NCBI RefSeq assembly: GCF_024171405.1
Contig: NZ_JALJZT010000002.1
Span: forward strand, 62,001-126,000
DNA length: 64,000 bases
Source of the DNA: Qipengyuania citrea
GTDB taxonomy: Bacteria; Pseudomonadota; Alphaproteobacteria; Sphingomonadales; Sphingomonadaceae
Direction: 5' to 3'
Within the stretch, counting starts at the first letter, position 1; each line of letters opens with the position of its first letter. Below the pieces are notes generated by a model that searched no databases, was not told where the DNA came from, and saw nothing but the letters and a program-made list of their open reading frames with translations. The translations under genes were made by a program, and so were the position numbers. Positions 1 through 8,967 of the stretch are shown piece after piece.

Positions 1-858
1 TTCTCGGCAACGATGCCGCCGCCGATCGAAAAGCTGGCCAAGAAGTTCCTCAACAATCCCAAGCGGATCGAAGTCAGCCGTGCAGCGACCACGAACAAGG
101 ACATCACCGCGTTCAAGGTACCCGTAAAGGCGCGCCAGAAGCGCGACACGCTGCGCTGGTTGCTTGAAAACGACCATGTCGAAACCGCGATCATCTTCGC
201 CAATCGCAAGACCACTGTGCGCGAGCTCAACAAGAGCCTGCAGAGCTATGGTTTCGCTTCGAGCGAGATCCACGGCGATATGGATCAGTCGAACCGGCTC
301 AAGGAACTCGACCGGTTCAAGGCCGGCGAGGTGAACATTCTCGTCGCATCGGACGTTGCTGCGCGCGGGCTCGACATCAAGGGTGTCAGCCACGTCTTCA
401 ATTTCGATACGCCGTGGCATCCGGACGATTACGTCCACCGCATCGGACGCACGGGCCGGGCCGGGGCCAAGGGCCGCGCCTTCACCCTCGTCGCCGAGGA
501 AGATGCCGAAGCGATCGCCAATGTCGAGAAGCTGACCGGTGCGCAAGTTCCGGTGTTCGGCAAGAGCGACGTCCGGGTCGAACTGGTCGAGAAAGGCGCC
601 AAGCCCGCCGATAAGGCGGTTGCAGCCGAGAAGGCCCCGGCACCCGAGAAAGCTTCGGCACCCGAGGACGAGGCAAAGCCGAAGCCCAAGCGCAGCCGCA
701 AGCCGCGCGACGAGGACGATGCTCCGCGCGAAAAACCTGCGCGCAAGGCGAAGCCCAAGGGCGAACCGCGCAAACGCCGTGACGAGGACAGCGAGCCTGC
801 CGCGTCGGGTGAGTGGAACGGGCCGCGGCCCGGCTTCCTCGACGTTTCCGCTATCTGA
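1..858 (+). CDS. DEAD-box RNA helicase, C-terminal part (cut by window edge)
   Basis: ATP-dependent RNA helicase acting in RNA remodelling (ribosome assembly or RNA decay). The frame is open to base 1 and reads FSATMPPPIEKL, so motif III (SAT) is present and the N-terminal RecA lobe lies outside the window. The second RecA lobe shows AIIFANRK (motif IV region), ARGLD (motif V) and HRIGRTGR (motif VI). The last ~100 residues are a low-complexity Lys/Arg/Glu/Pro tail typical of RhlE/DeaD-type helicases and probably bind RNA. It is convergent with the UvrD gene, 50 nt away. The ATG at base 13 is internal, not the start. The exact subfamily cannot be settled without the N-terminus. Confidence 0.93.
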   Translation, partial: FSATMPPPIEKLAKKFLNNPKRIEVSRAATTNKDITAFKVPVKARQKRDTLRWLLENDHVETAIIFANRKTTVRELNKSLQSYGFASSEIHGDMDQSNRLKELDRFKAGEVNILVASDVAARGLDIKGVSHVFNFDTPWHPDDYVHRIGRTGRAGAKGRAFTLVAEEDAEAIANVEKLTGAQVPVFGKSDVRVELVEKGAKPADKAVAAEKAPAPEKASAPEDEAKPKPKRSRKPRDEDDAPREKPARKAKPKGEPRKRRDEDSEPAASGEWNGPRPGFLDVSAI

Positions 859-908
859 CCAGCGGTTTCACCGCAGTCGAACCCTGCGACCCTGCCTGTC
901 AGGCAGTC

Positions 909-3221
909 CTAGTCGTCAGCCAGTGTGACGAAGCTGTCGAGCACGCGCTTCTCGCCCGCCTTTTCGAATTCGATCGTCAGCTTGTTGCCTTCCTGGTCGG
1001 TCACGCAGCCATAGCCGAACTTGTCGTGGAACACGCGCGCTCCGATCGAAATGTCGCTGCGCGGTTGCGCGGCAAAGCTCGCCGCGCTGCGGCCGGGTTC
1101 GGCCAGGCGCTTGGGCGTCGCGTCATAGCCCGAGGATAGCGCTCGCTGCCACCCGGGGCCGCGGGCACCCGAACGATCGGGCCGGTTGGTCGAAACATGC
1201 GCGAAGGGATCGTCGGTCTCGCTCCAGTTCGCCCGCCATAGCGATGCGCCGCCGGTCATGGTGGTCTCGCTGGTGAGATATTCCTCGGGCAGATCCTCGA
1301 TGAAGCGGCTGGGGATCGAGCTGGTCCATTGGCCGTAAATGCGCCGGTTGGCGGCATGCAGGATGGTGCAGCGGCGCTTGGCCCGGGTGATCGCGACGTA
1401 TGCGAGGCGGCGCTCTTCCTCGAGACTGGCGAGGCCGCCCTCGTCGATCGCGCGCTGGCTGGGAAAGACGCCTTCTTCCCAGCCGGGCAGGAAGACATGG
1501 TCGAATTCGAGCCCCTTGGCCGCGTGCATGGTCATGATAGTGACCTTCTCGCCATCCCCGGCGCGGTCGTTGTCCATCACCAGCCCGACATGCTCGAGGA
1601 AATCGCCGAGCGTGTCGTAGTCCTCCATCGCGCGGGCGAGTTCGGTGAGGTTTTCCAGCCGCCCGGCGCTTTCGGCGCTGCGATCTTTCTGCAGCATGTC
1701 TTCATAGCCGCTTTCGGCGAGCACGCGGCGGAGCAGTTCGGACGGCGTGACCTTGTCCACCTGCTCGCGCCAATGGACGAACTGGCCGAGCAGGGCGACG
1801 AGGTTGTTCTTCGCACGCGCGGGCAATTCGTCGGTGTCGCACAGGTCGAGGCTGGCGGCGGTCAGCGGCATTTGTGTACGCCGTGCGTGGCGGCGCATGG
1901 CTTCCAGCGTCTTCGCGCCAAGCCCGCGCTTGGGCTGGTTGTAGATCCGCTCGAAAGCGAGGTCATCGGCGGGCTGGGCGATGGTGCGCAGATAGGCCAG
2001 CGCATCGCGGATTTCGGCGCGTTCGTAGAAACGGAAGCCCCCAACAATGCGGTAATTCAGGCCGATCTGGATGAACCGGTCTTCGAATTCGCGCGTCTGG
2101 TACTGCGCGCGTACGAGGATCGCGATCTGGTCGAGCGGGGCACCTTCGCGTTCCAGCCGCTCGATCTCCTCGCCCACGCGGCGAGCTTCCTCGGGACCGT
2201 CCCATACGCCGATGACGCGGATATTCTCGCCTGCCGGAAGCTCGGTCCACAGCGTCTTGCCCAGCCGTTCGCTATTGGCGTTGATCAATCCCGATGCCGC
2301 CCCGAGGATCTGCGGGGTGGAGCGATAATTCTGCTCCAGCTTGACCACCGCAGCGCCGGGAAAATCCTTTTCGAACTTGAGGATATTGGCGACTTCTGCG
2401 CCGCGCCATGAATAGATCGACTGGTCGTCGTCGCCCACCACGCAGATGTTCTTGCGGGCCTGGGCAAGCAGGCGCAGCCACAGATACTGGACCTGGTTGG
2501 TGTCCTGATATTCGTCGACGAGGATATATTTGAAGCGCTGTTGATACTGCGCCAGCACGTCGTGATGCTCGCGAAAGATGTTGAGCATATGGAGCAGCAG
2601 ATCGCCGAAGTCGCAGGCGTTGAGCGCTTTCAGGCGGTCCTGGTAGAGCTTGTAGAACTGCGCGCCGCGGCCATTGGCGTAGCTTTCGTTCTCCACCGCA
2701 TCGAGATCGCCGGGATTGAGCCCGCGGTTCTTCCAGCGGTCGAGCAGGCCGGCGAGCTGGCGCGCAGGCCAGCGCTTCTCGTCGAGATCGTTTTCCTGGA
2801 TCAGCTGCTTGAGCAGCCGCAGCTGGTCGTCGGGATCGATGATTGTATAATTGCTCTTGAGCCCGACCAGTTCGGCATGGCGGCGCAGCATGCGTGCGCC
2901 GATCGAGTGGAACGTGCCCAGCCACGGCATTCCTTCGACCGCATCGCCGATATGCCGGCCCACGCGCTCGCGCATTTCGCGTGCGGCCTTGTTGGTGAAG
3001 GTGACGCAGAGGATCTCGCTGGGCCATGCGCGGCGCGTTGCGATGAGATGTGCCAGCCGTGCGGTGAGCGCCGCGGTCTTGCCGGTCCCCGCTCCGGCCA
3101 GCATCAGCACAGGCCCTTCGGTGGTCAGAACGGCCTCGCGCTGGGGCGCGTTCAACCGCGCTGCATAGGCGGGAAGCTGCGCATTCTCGGGCGCGTCGGA
3201 CGGGGTGGGGAGATCGGTCAT
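909..3221 (-). CDS. uvrD: UvrD/PcrA-type superfamily 1 DNA helicase
   Basis: 3'-5' DNA helicase of 770 residues, the usual UvrD/PcrA length, acting in nucleotide-excision and mismatch repair and in clearing RNA polymerase or recombinase from DNA. Visible motifs in order: GAGTGKT Walker A near the N-terminus, DEYQDTN Walker B, GDDDQSIYSWRGA (motif III), LEQNYRS (motif IV), TMHAAKGLEFDHVFLPG (motif V) and YVAITRAK (motif VI). The C-terminus (RVFHDKFGYGCV onward) matches the Tudor-like tail that binds RNA polymerase in PcrA/UvrD. The ATG at 3221 has no strong ribosome binding site. The gene appears monocistronic. UvrD versus PcrA is a naming choice; the helicase call is secure. Confidence 0.96.
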   Translation of the reverse strand: MTDLPTPSDAPENAQLPAYAARLNAPQREAVLTTEGPVLMLAGAGTGKTAALTARLAHLIATRRAWPSEILCVTFTNKAAREMRERVGRHIGDAVEGMPWLGTFHSIGARMLRRHAELVGLKSNYTIIDPDDQLRLLKQLIQENDLDEKRWPARQLAGLLDRWKNRGLNPGDLDAVENESYANGRGAQFYKLYQDRLKALNACDFGDLLLHMLNIFREHHDVLAQYQQRFKYILVDEYQDTNQVQYLWLRLLAQARKNICVVGDDDQSIYSWRGAEVANILKFEKDFPGAAVVKLEQNYRSTPQILGAASGLINANSERLGKTLWTELPAGENIRVIGVWDGPEEARRVGEEIERLEREGAPLDQIAILVRAQYQTREFEDRFIQIGLNYRIVGGFRFYERAEIRDALAYLRTIAQPADDLAFERIYNQPKRGLGAKTLEAMRRHARRTQMPLTAASLDLCDTDELPARAKNNLVALLGQFVHWREQVDKVTPSELLRRVLAESGYEDMLQKDRSAESAGRLENLTELARAMEDYDTLGDFLEHVGLVMDNDRAGDGEKVTIMTMHAAKGLEFDHVFLPGWEEGVFPSQRAIDEGGLASLEEERRLAYVAITRAKRRCTILHAANRRIYGQWTSSIPSRFIEDLPEEYLTSETTMTGGASLWRANWSETDDPFAHVSTNRPDRSGARGPGWQRALSSGYDATPKRLAEPGRSAASFAAQPRSDISIGARVFHDKFGYGCVTDQEGNKLTIEFEKAGEKRVLDSFVTLADD

Positions 3222-3347
3222 GAGGGTTCGGAACAGCTAGGGAACGCAGGGTCGCAAGACAAGCCCCGCGCGCAGGCATCCACCGGAACCGATAACCCTT
3301 TCGCTGCGTAAATTGGACGATGACAACGACGAATGGAGCAATCTCCG

Positions 3348-3926
3348 ATGCGTAATCTTATCCTTGCCGGCGCCGCTGCGCTGGCCTTCACAGCCGCCCC
3401 GGCGCTGGCAGATCACCATATGGATGGCGAGGCCTATGCATGGTCGGCAGATCAGGAAGCCATGTACGATGCCTGGCCTGCCGACCGGCAAAGCGCCTAT
3501 GATCGCTGGCCCGGCGATGTGCAGCAATATTACTGGACCCTCACCCCCGCGCAGACCGAGGGCTGGTGGGTGCTCACCGATGCCCAGCGTGTGAGCATCT
3601 ACGAAATGACGCCCGAAGCGCGCGCACAGGCCTGGGCACAGGTGGCCGGGCAGATCGGTCCCGACGCCACGCCGGTGGCCCCTAGCGCAAGCGCCTCGGC
3701 CTCGACCGCCCCGCGGTTCGTGAGCAAGGAAGTCAGTCAGTCCACCCCGGCCGGATACACCTCCGCCTCGGGAGAAAATCTGCCCGTGTGCGACAGCATG
3801 CAGCAGGACGGCTGCATCAACAGCTGGGCCAAGAACAAGACGGGCAATCGCCCGCTTGAATACTGGCCGGGTCAGCCTGCGAGCGAGATTCCGGGCAAGC
3901 TGCCGGCCAAGAAGCCGGGTTCGTAA
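3348..3926 (+). CDS. Secreted WP-motif protein A, unknown function
   Basis: I do not recognise a named family. The 192-residue product begins with a clear Sec signal peptide (MRNLILAGAAALAFTAAPALA, cut before DHH). The mature part has a tryptophan-rich module, YDAWPADRQSAYDRWP followed by a DVQQYYWTLTP stretch, then ALA/SER-rich linker, then a C-terminal segment with two cysteines (VCDSMQQDGC) and RPLEYWPGQPASE. The start at 3348 is preferred over the in-frame ATG at 3333 because GGAG sits 9 nt upstream of it and the signal peptide begins there. The gene 260 nt downstream encodes a paralog of the tryptophan module. Envelope location is inferred from the signal peptide; function is unknown. 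Confidence 0.85.
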   Translation: MRNLILAGAAALAFTAAPALADHHMDGEAYAWSADQEAMYDAWPADRQSAYDRWPGDVQQYYWTLTPAQTEGWWVLTDAQRVSIYEMTPEARAQAWAQVAGQIGPDATPVAPSASASASTAPRFVSKEVSQSTPAGYTSASGENLPVCDSMQQDGCINSWAKNKTGNRPLEYWPGQPASEIPGKLPAKKPGS

Positions 3927-3976
3927 ACGCACTCAAAGTCCGCGCAGCGACCGAAATTTATGCGCGCAATGTTTGG

Positions 3977-4012
3977 AAGGGGCGGGACTGCCGAGGCGAT
4001 CCCGCCCCTTTT
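3977..4012 (+). terminator. Rho-independent terminator after WP-motif gene A
   Basis: An 11-bp perfect stem (AAGGGGCGGGA at 3977-3987 with TCCCGCCCCTT at 4000-4010) encloses a 12-nt loop and runs into TTTT. It lies about 50 nt past the stop of the secreted WP-motif gene, so the two paralogous genes are probably separate transcripts. Confidence 0.85.
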
Positions 4013-4189
4013 CGCGTGCGTGCTCGCAGGTTGCCGCATTTTGGGCACATTTGGCGACCGGACGTGTCGGGGACGGGTCTGGCGCCGGGGCGGTCCAGCG
4101 AAAGCGGCGTTGGTTCGGTATCCGGCGAGCGCATCTTCCGATGTGCCGCTGGACGGGCCTCGTCACGCCCCCACGTGAAAGGACTTATG

Positions 4190-4621
4190 ATGCGTAAGAC
4201 AATCTATTTTATCGCTGGCGGCGCGCTCGCCTCGCTGTCGATCCCCGCGATTGCCCAAGACATGTCGGCCGACGCGATAGCTGATGAAGCGGTGACTGCG
4301 GAGGCGGACCTTGATCTCTCCGCGGAGCAACAGGCATCCTACGATTCCTGGCCGGCCGAGCTGCAGGGACAGTTCGACGCCTGGCCCGCCGAAGTGCAGA
4401 CCTACTACTGGTCGCTCACTCCCGAACGCAGGGAACTGTTCTGGCGCATCTCCGACGCCAACAAGCTGACCCTGAGCGTGTTGCCTGCCGAGCAGCAGGC
4501 GCAAGCCTGGATGCAGATCGAGGCCCAAGCCGCGACCCAGGTGGCACCGAGCGCAGGTGAACCGATGGCGGAGCCCGATCCGGCGACCGATATGGACTCC
4601 GACGCCACCGATCCGATGTAG
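4190..4621 (+). CDS. Secreted WP-motif protein B, paralog of protein A
   Basis: A 143-residue secreted protein of unknown function. The N-terminus MRKTIYFIAGGALASLSIPA followed by IAQ is a signal peptide. The mature protein repeats the module of the upstream gene: YDSWPAELQGQFDAWP, then EVQTYYWSLTP, then an AWMQIEAQA stretch that aligns with AWAQVAGQI of protein A. It lacks the cysteine-containing C-terminal segment and ends in an acidic Asp/Pro tail. AAGGA at 4179-4183 places the start at 4190 (6-nt spacing); the adjacent ATG at 4187 is an alternative. The last ~10 nt before the rsmD end are intergenic. Tandem duplication followed by divergence is inferred. Confidence 0.82.
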   Translation: MRKTIYFIAGGALASLSIPAIAQDMSADAIADEAVTAEADLDLSAEQQASYDSWPAELQGQFDAWPAEVQTYYWSLTPERRELFWRISDANKLTLSVLPAEQQAQAWMQIEAQAATQVAPSAGEPMAEPDPATDMDSDATDPM

Positions 4622-4633
4622 TCGTGTCGTGAA

Positions 4634-5179
4634 CTATCCGGCGAGGCGAAGCAGCGAAATCTTCGCCTTGCCGGTCTTTCGCTCGGCAACCAGTTCGAGC
4701 GTGCGCATGGCGCTGGCTTCCTTCGCGCCAGTTTCCAGCGCAATCCATGTCGCGGATCCGATCCAGCCAAGCCGGGTGAGACGCTCGAGCGCGACATAGC
4801 CGGCTCCCGTTTCGTAGGGCGGATCGAGCAGGATCAAGTCGTGCGGCGCCTTGGCGGTGCCCAGGCTCATGACCGAGGCTTGCTGCACCACACAGCGCGA
4901 CCGTGCATCGAAGGTCTCGATATTGGTGCGGATGGCTTTCACCGCCTGGGCGTCCTGTTCGACGAACAGGCAGGATGCAGCGCCGCGTGACAGCGCTTCG
5001 AGTCCCAATGCGCCAGAACCGGCGAACAGGTCGAGCACCGCCAGGCCTTCGAAACTGCCCATGCGGCTGGCGAGCATGTTGAACAGCGTCTCGCGCGTCC
5101 GGTCGGCGGTCGGGCGGGTGAGTTCTCCCGGCGGCGCTACCAGCTTACGTCCGCGCCATTCGCCCGCGATGATCCTCAA
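4634..5179 (-). CDS. rsmD: 16S rRNA (guanine(966)-N2)-methyltransferase RsmD
   Basis: SAM-dependent methyltransferase that modifies G966 of 16S rRNA during 30S assembly. At 181 residues it has the normal family size. Seen: MRIIAGEWRGRKL N-terminus characteristic of RsmD, the SAM-binding DLFAGSGALG at about 50-59, and the catalytic DPPY at about 119-122. Its start overlaps the stop of the upstream pseudouridine synthase gene by 4 nt, so the two rRNA-modification genes are a translationally coupled pair. Confidence 0.95.
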   Translation of the reverse strand: MRIIAGEWRGRKLVAPPGELTRPTADRTRETLFNMLASRMGSFEGLAVLDLFAGSGALGLEALSRGAASCLFVEQDAQAVKAIRTNIETFDARSRCVVQQASVMSLGTAKAPHDLILLDPPYETGAGYVALERLTRLGWIGSATWIALETGAKEASAMRTLELVAERKTGKAKISLLRLAG

Positions 5180-5943
5180 AGCTGGCCCCCGCGCTTGAGC
5201 TGCTTGCGGAACCGTTCGACATCGGCCTGGCGAATTTCGACCGCCTGGCCGCGCGGCAGATCGGCGAGTTCGAACGGGCCATAGGCGGTGCGCAGCAAGC
5301 GGTTCACCTTGAGGCCGAGATGTTCGAGCACGCGCCGCACTTCGCGGTTCTTGCCTTCGGTCAGCGTCAACTGGATCCAGCGGTTCTTGCCCGATCCGCG
5401 CTCGAGATCGGCTTCGATCCGGCCATAACGCAGGCCGTCGACCTCGACGCCTTCGATCAGATCGTCGAGCTGCGCCTGCGTCACATCGCCGAAGGCCCGC
5501 GCACGATAGGTCCGCGGGATCGCAGAGGAGGGCAGTTCCATCGCCCGCTTCAACTCGCCATCATTGGTCAGCAGCAGCAGGCCTTCGGTGGTGAAGTCGA
5601 GCCGGCCAACCGGCATGACGCGGCCCGTTTCGCGGGGCAGGGCATTGCGCAAGGCGGTGTAGATCGTCGGGCGGCCGGCAGGATCGCGCTCGGCGGTGAT
5701 CAGGCCGGACGGTTTGTGGAAGGCGAACAGCCGCGCTGCTTCGGCCTGTCCGACCGGCTTGCCATCGACGGTAACGCCGTTGAGATTCGCCAGCTTGACC
5801 GCGGGGGTGTCGAGCACCTTGCCCGCGATTGCGATGCGTCCGTCGGCGATCATCCGTTCGATCTCGCGGCGACTGGCGATGCCCGCACGGGCGAGCAGTT
5901 TGGCGATCCGGTCGCCTTCTTCGGGTAGTCGATTGTCGGCCAT
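5176..5943 (-). CDS. rRNA pseudouridine synthase, RluB/RsuA family
   Basis: Converts a specific uridine in rRNA to pseudouridine. The 255-residue product has an N-terminal S4 RNA-binding domain (about residues 10-55, RIAKLLARAGIASRREIERM) and the RsuA-type catalytic motif GRLDFTTEGLLLLTNDG with the catalytic Asp near 116. The start was placed at 5943 (MADNRLPEE) rather than the in-frame start at 5961, which would add a six-residue lead unlike the family. It is followed by rsmD with a 4-nt overlap. RluB is the likeliest member in alphaproteobacteria, but the substrate (23S or 16S) cannot be told from sequence reading. Confidence 0.93.
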   Translation of the reverse strand: MADNRLPEEGDRIAKLLARAGIASRREIERMIADGRIAIAGKVLDTPAVKLANLNGVTVDGKPVGQAEAARLFAFHKPSGLITAERDPAGRPTIYTALRNALPRETGRVMPVGRLDFTTEGLLLLTNDGELKRAMELPSSAIPRTYRARAFGDVTQAQLDDLIEGVEVDGLRYGRIEADLERGSGKNRWIQLTLTEGKNREVRRVLEHLGLKVNRLLRTAYGPFELADLPRGQAVEIRQADVERFRKQLKRGGQL

Positions 5944-5997
5944 GGCCGCGCCAATACACACAAGTGCAATGCAGCGGAAGCGCTAGCTGTGTGGCGG

Positions 5998-7161
5998 CTA
6001 GGTCGCGGCGCGCAGGGCGTCCTCGACGGTCTCGTGATAACGCCGGATGCCGCCTTCCATCGTACCCAGCGTCAGCTGGGGTACGGCGCCCGTGGCAAGA
6101 CCCTGCTGGCCCAGTTCCGCAGCGCGGAAATCCTCGCCCGCGAAGACCCCGCCATCGAGCAGCGCCCAGCTGCGTTCCCAGTGATCGCGCGCCTTGTCGG
6201 TCGAGGGGTGTTCGGGGATCAGCATGAAATCCTCGACCAGCGTGCGATCATGCGCCTGCGGCATCATCACCATGACATTGATATAGTCGGGGCTGGGGAT
6301 GATCAGCGCGCCGGGCAGCAACTGGTAGGCATAGGTCACCACGCGGCGCAGCGCGGCCATATCCTCGAGATCGACATCGGCCATTTCCTCCAGCCGCCCG
6401 ACCGCGCTGCGCGCATGCGGGCCGATCATGTCGCCGCTGGTCGCGCCGTCCTTGAAGAAGGGCCCGATGGTCTTCGCGTGCAGACGGGTGACATGATAGC
6501 TTTCGAGGAAGGCATCCATGATGAGCTTCCAGTTCCCCGCGACCTCATGCGTCTTGCGGCGGAACAGCACCTGTTCGCCCATGCCCAGCGCGTCGAAGTC
6601 CTTGCCGATGGTTTCGGCCACGCCGAAGTCGGCGGTCTCTTCCTGCGGGCAGAACCAGATCAGCCCGCCGGTCTCCCTGCTTGGCAATTCGACCAGGCCG
6701 TATTCGCCCTTGTCGAGACCGGGAAAGGTGTCGGGCCGGGGGAGGGCAAGCAGCCGCCCGTCCACCGCATAGGTCCAGGCATGATAGGGGCAGACGAGCT
6801 TCTTGGTGCATTGCACCTCGCTGCCCTCGACCAGCCGCGTGCCGCGGTGGCGGCAGACGTTGAGGAAGACATGCGCTTGGCCCGTGGCATCGCGCGTGAT
6901 CAGCAGCGGGCGTCCGGTGGCATCATGCGGCACTGCCATGCCCGGATCGGGTAGCAGCGCGGAGGGGCACAGGATCTGCGGCAGGCGGTCATATATCGCG
7001 GCCTTTTCGCGGGCCCAGTAATCGGGATCGATATAGACGCTTGCAGGGACCGTGGTCGCCTCCGACGCATCGCGCTTGCACCCCGCCGCGATGTCCTTCG
7101 CCAGCGCCAGCATCCCTTCGGTCGGACGGCGCTGCGAATGTTTGGTGTCGACATCGTTCAT
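5998..7161 (-). CDS. Rieske non-heme iron ring-hydroxylating oxygenase, alpha subunit
   Basis: Oxygenase component of a Rieske-type aromatic ring-hydroxylating or demethylating system, 387 residues. The Rieske [2Fe-2S] motif is seen as CRHRGTRL and CPYHAWTY (CxH and CxxH). The mononuclear iron site in the C-terminal catalytic domain is seen as NWKLIMDAFLESYHVTRLHA, with the two His ligands in HVTRLH. No reductase, ferredoxin or small beta subunit gene lies next to it, so electron donors must be encoded elsewhere. The substrate cannot be predicted. It is divergent from the AmpG-like permease, with starts 71 nt apart. Confidence 0.9.
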   Translation of the reverse strand: MNDVDTKHSQRRPTEGMLALAKDIAAGCKRDASEATTVPASVYIDPDYWAREKAAIYDRLPQILCPSALLPDPGMAVPHDATGRPLLITRDATGQAHVFLNVCRHRGTRLVEGSEVQCTKKLVCPYHAWTYAVDGRLLALPRPDTFPGLDKGEYGLVELPSRETGGLIWFCPQEETADFGVAETIGKDFDALGMGEQVLFRRKTHEVAGNWKLIMDAFLESYHVTRLHAKTIGPFFKDGATSGDMIGPHARSAVGRLEEMADVDLEDMAALRRVVTYAYQLLPGALIIPSPDYINVMVMMPQAHDRTLVEDFMLIPEHPSTDKARDHWERSWALLDGGVFAGEDFRAAELGQQGLATGAVPQLTLGTMEGGIRRYHETVEDALRAAT

Positions 7162-7232
7162 GACGCCTGTTCCTCGCTCTCTCTCGTCGCTAGTGTCGCA
7201 AAAAATACGTCGAATTGGAAGGACGCTAGGGA

Positions 7233-8960
7233 ATGGCCGCGGTCGCCGAAGAAACTAAGAAAATCTCCGCCTGGCGCGTGCTGGGCATGGCGCTGGGCAA
7301 TCGCAAGACCGGTTTCATGCTGCTGTTCGGCTTCGCCAGCGGGCTTCCTTTCGCCCTGTTCCTCGGCACGTTGTTCGCCTGGCTGACCGAGGCCGAGGTC
7401 GATCTCGAAACGATGGGCATCTTCTCGCTGATCGGGCTGGCCTATGCGTTCCAGTTCCTGTGGTCGCCGCTGATCGACAAGGTCGACATCCCGCTGCTGC
7501 GCCGGCTCGGCAAGCGCAAGCAGTGGATCGTCCCGATGCAATTGCTGCTCGGGGCAATCCTGGTCACCATGAGCCTGCTCGAACCGCGCACGCAGCTGGG
7601 CATGTTTTCGCTGCTGGCGGGGATCGGCGCCTTCGCCAGTGCGACGCAGGACATCGCGATCAATGCGTGGCGTATCGATGTGGCGGACGAGGTGGCGACG
7701 ATCGACATCCTCTCCACCGTCTACCAGATGGGCTTCCGGCTCTCATCGCTGGTCGGCGGCGCGCTCGGCCTGATCATCGCCGCGCGGATCGGCTGGCCCG
7801 AAACCTATATGATGATGGGCGGGATCCTGCTGGCAGTGGGCGCCGTCGGCCTGTTTGCCCCCAATGCCGAGGGTGCGGCCGAACTCACGGAGAACGACGA
7901 ACAGGTCCGCGCGCTGCGCATGGCGGGCGAGCTGGCCCCGGCCATCCGCAACCGGGCTTTGGCAGCGGTCGGTCTGCTGTGGGCTGCGGCAATCGGCGCG
8001 GTGCTGGCCTTCATGATCATGTCGATGACCTATGCGCCCGAGGATCGGCCCAATCCGACCCAGTTCATCGTCGTCTGGGGTCCCTGGATCATCGTTGCGA
8101 CGATCATCCTCCCCTCGCTCATCGCGGGGTGGCTATCGGGGCAGAAGAAAACCGGCAAGCACCTGCTGACTCACGATGCGCCGCCCGTCAGCGGAGGGTC
8201 CTATGTGCTCGATCACCTCTACCGCGCGCTGGTGCTGCCGCTGGTGGAACTGGTCGGGCGAATGGGTTGGTCGCTGGTGCTGATCTTTGCAGTCGTGCTC
8301 ACCTATCGCATCTGCGATGCGATCTGGGGGACGTTTGCCTATCCCTTCTATCTGGGCGAGCTCGAATACACGAATGACGATGTGGCGTTTGCGTCCAAGT
8401 TCTTCGGCATCGGGGCGATCATCGCGGGGCTCGCGCTGGGCGGACTGCTGCTCACCACGATCGGGCGCATGGCGACGTTGCTGATAGGCGGGATCCTCGC
8501 GGCGCTGACGAACCTGCTCTATGCCGACATGGCGATCGGCGGACACACCATGCAGGCGTTCAGCGATGCGGTCGGCTTCACCTATCTCATCGAACAGGTT
8601 CCGGGCATCGGCGATGCCGCGCTTGCCAAGCTGACGATCACCATCGGCTTCGAAAACCTCGCCATCGGGATTGCGGGTGCAGCCTATGTCGCGTGGCTGT
8701 CCTCGATCGTGTCGAAGAAGTTCAGCGCGGTGCAATATGCGCTGCTGTCCTCGCTTACCCTGCTGGTCGGCACTTTGGGCCGCGGGGCATTGGGAGAGAT
8801 GATCGAGAACCAGGGCTATTACGACGTCTTCGTCCTGACCACCTGGATCGGGCTTGGCGCGGCGGTGCTGGTGTGCGTCGAATGGTACCGCGAAAGCCGG
8901 TGGAAGGCTTCGGCCGGGATCGTCGCGCCCGAAGCGGGCGAAGCCGTACCCGCCAAATGA
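7233..8960 (+). CDS. AmpG-like muropeptide permease (MFS)
   Basis: Inner-membrane MFS transporter of 575 residues with many hydrophobic segments. The first helices (GFASGLPFALFLGTLFAWL, then FLWSPLIDKVDIPLL, and the SATQDIAINAWRID stretch) match the AmpG family, which imports anhydro-muropeptides from peptidoglycan turnover. An AGGGA ribosome binding site precedes the ATG at 7233. The 3' end lies 7 nt from the convergent folC stop. The window also encodes a Mur ligase paralog and an LD-carboxypeptidase, consistent with muropeptide recycling. Other solutes are possible: AmpG-like PAT-family members also include acetyl-CoA transporters. Confidence 0.82.
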   Translation: MAAVAEETKKISAWRVLGMALGNRKTGFMLLFGFASGLPFALFLGTLFAWLTEAEVDLETMGIFSLIGLAYAFQFLWSPLIDKVDIPLLRRLGKRKQWIVPMQLLLGAILVTMSLLEPRTQLGMFSLLAGIGAFASATQDIAINAWRIDVADEVATIDILSTVYQMGFRLSSLVGGALGLIIAARIGWPETYMMMGGILLAVGAVGLFAPNAEGAAELTENDEQVRALRMAGELAPAIRNRALAAVGLLWAAAIGAVLAFMIMSMTYAPEDRPNPTQFIVVWGPWIIVATIILPSLIAGWLSGQKKTGKHLLTHDAPPVSGGSYVLDHLYRALVLPLVELVGRMGWSLVLIFAVVLTYRICDAIWGTFAYPFYLGELEYTNDDVAFASKFFGIGAIIAGLALGGLLLTTIGRMATLLIGGILAALTNLLYADMAIGGHTMQAFSDAVGFTYLIEQVPGIGDAALAKLTITIGFENLAIGIAGAAYVAWLSSIVSKKFSAVQYALLSSLTLLVGTLGRGALGEMIENQGYYDVFVLTTWIGLGAAVLVCVEWYRESRWKASAGIVAPEAGEAVPAK

Positions 8961-8967
8961 GGCGGCG

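Noticed and set aside
892..906. CTGCCTGTCAGGCAG palindrome between helicase and uvrD
   Set aside because: Short, with no T-tract on either strand; could be chance.
1329..2411. A 360-codon plus-strand frame opposite the UvrD gene
   Set aside because: It lies fully antisense to a well-supported helicase gene, has no ribosome binding site or family resemblance, and is typical of high-GC shadow frames.
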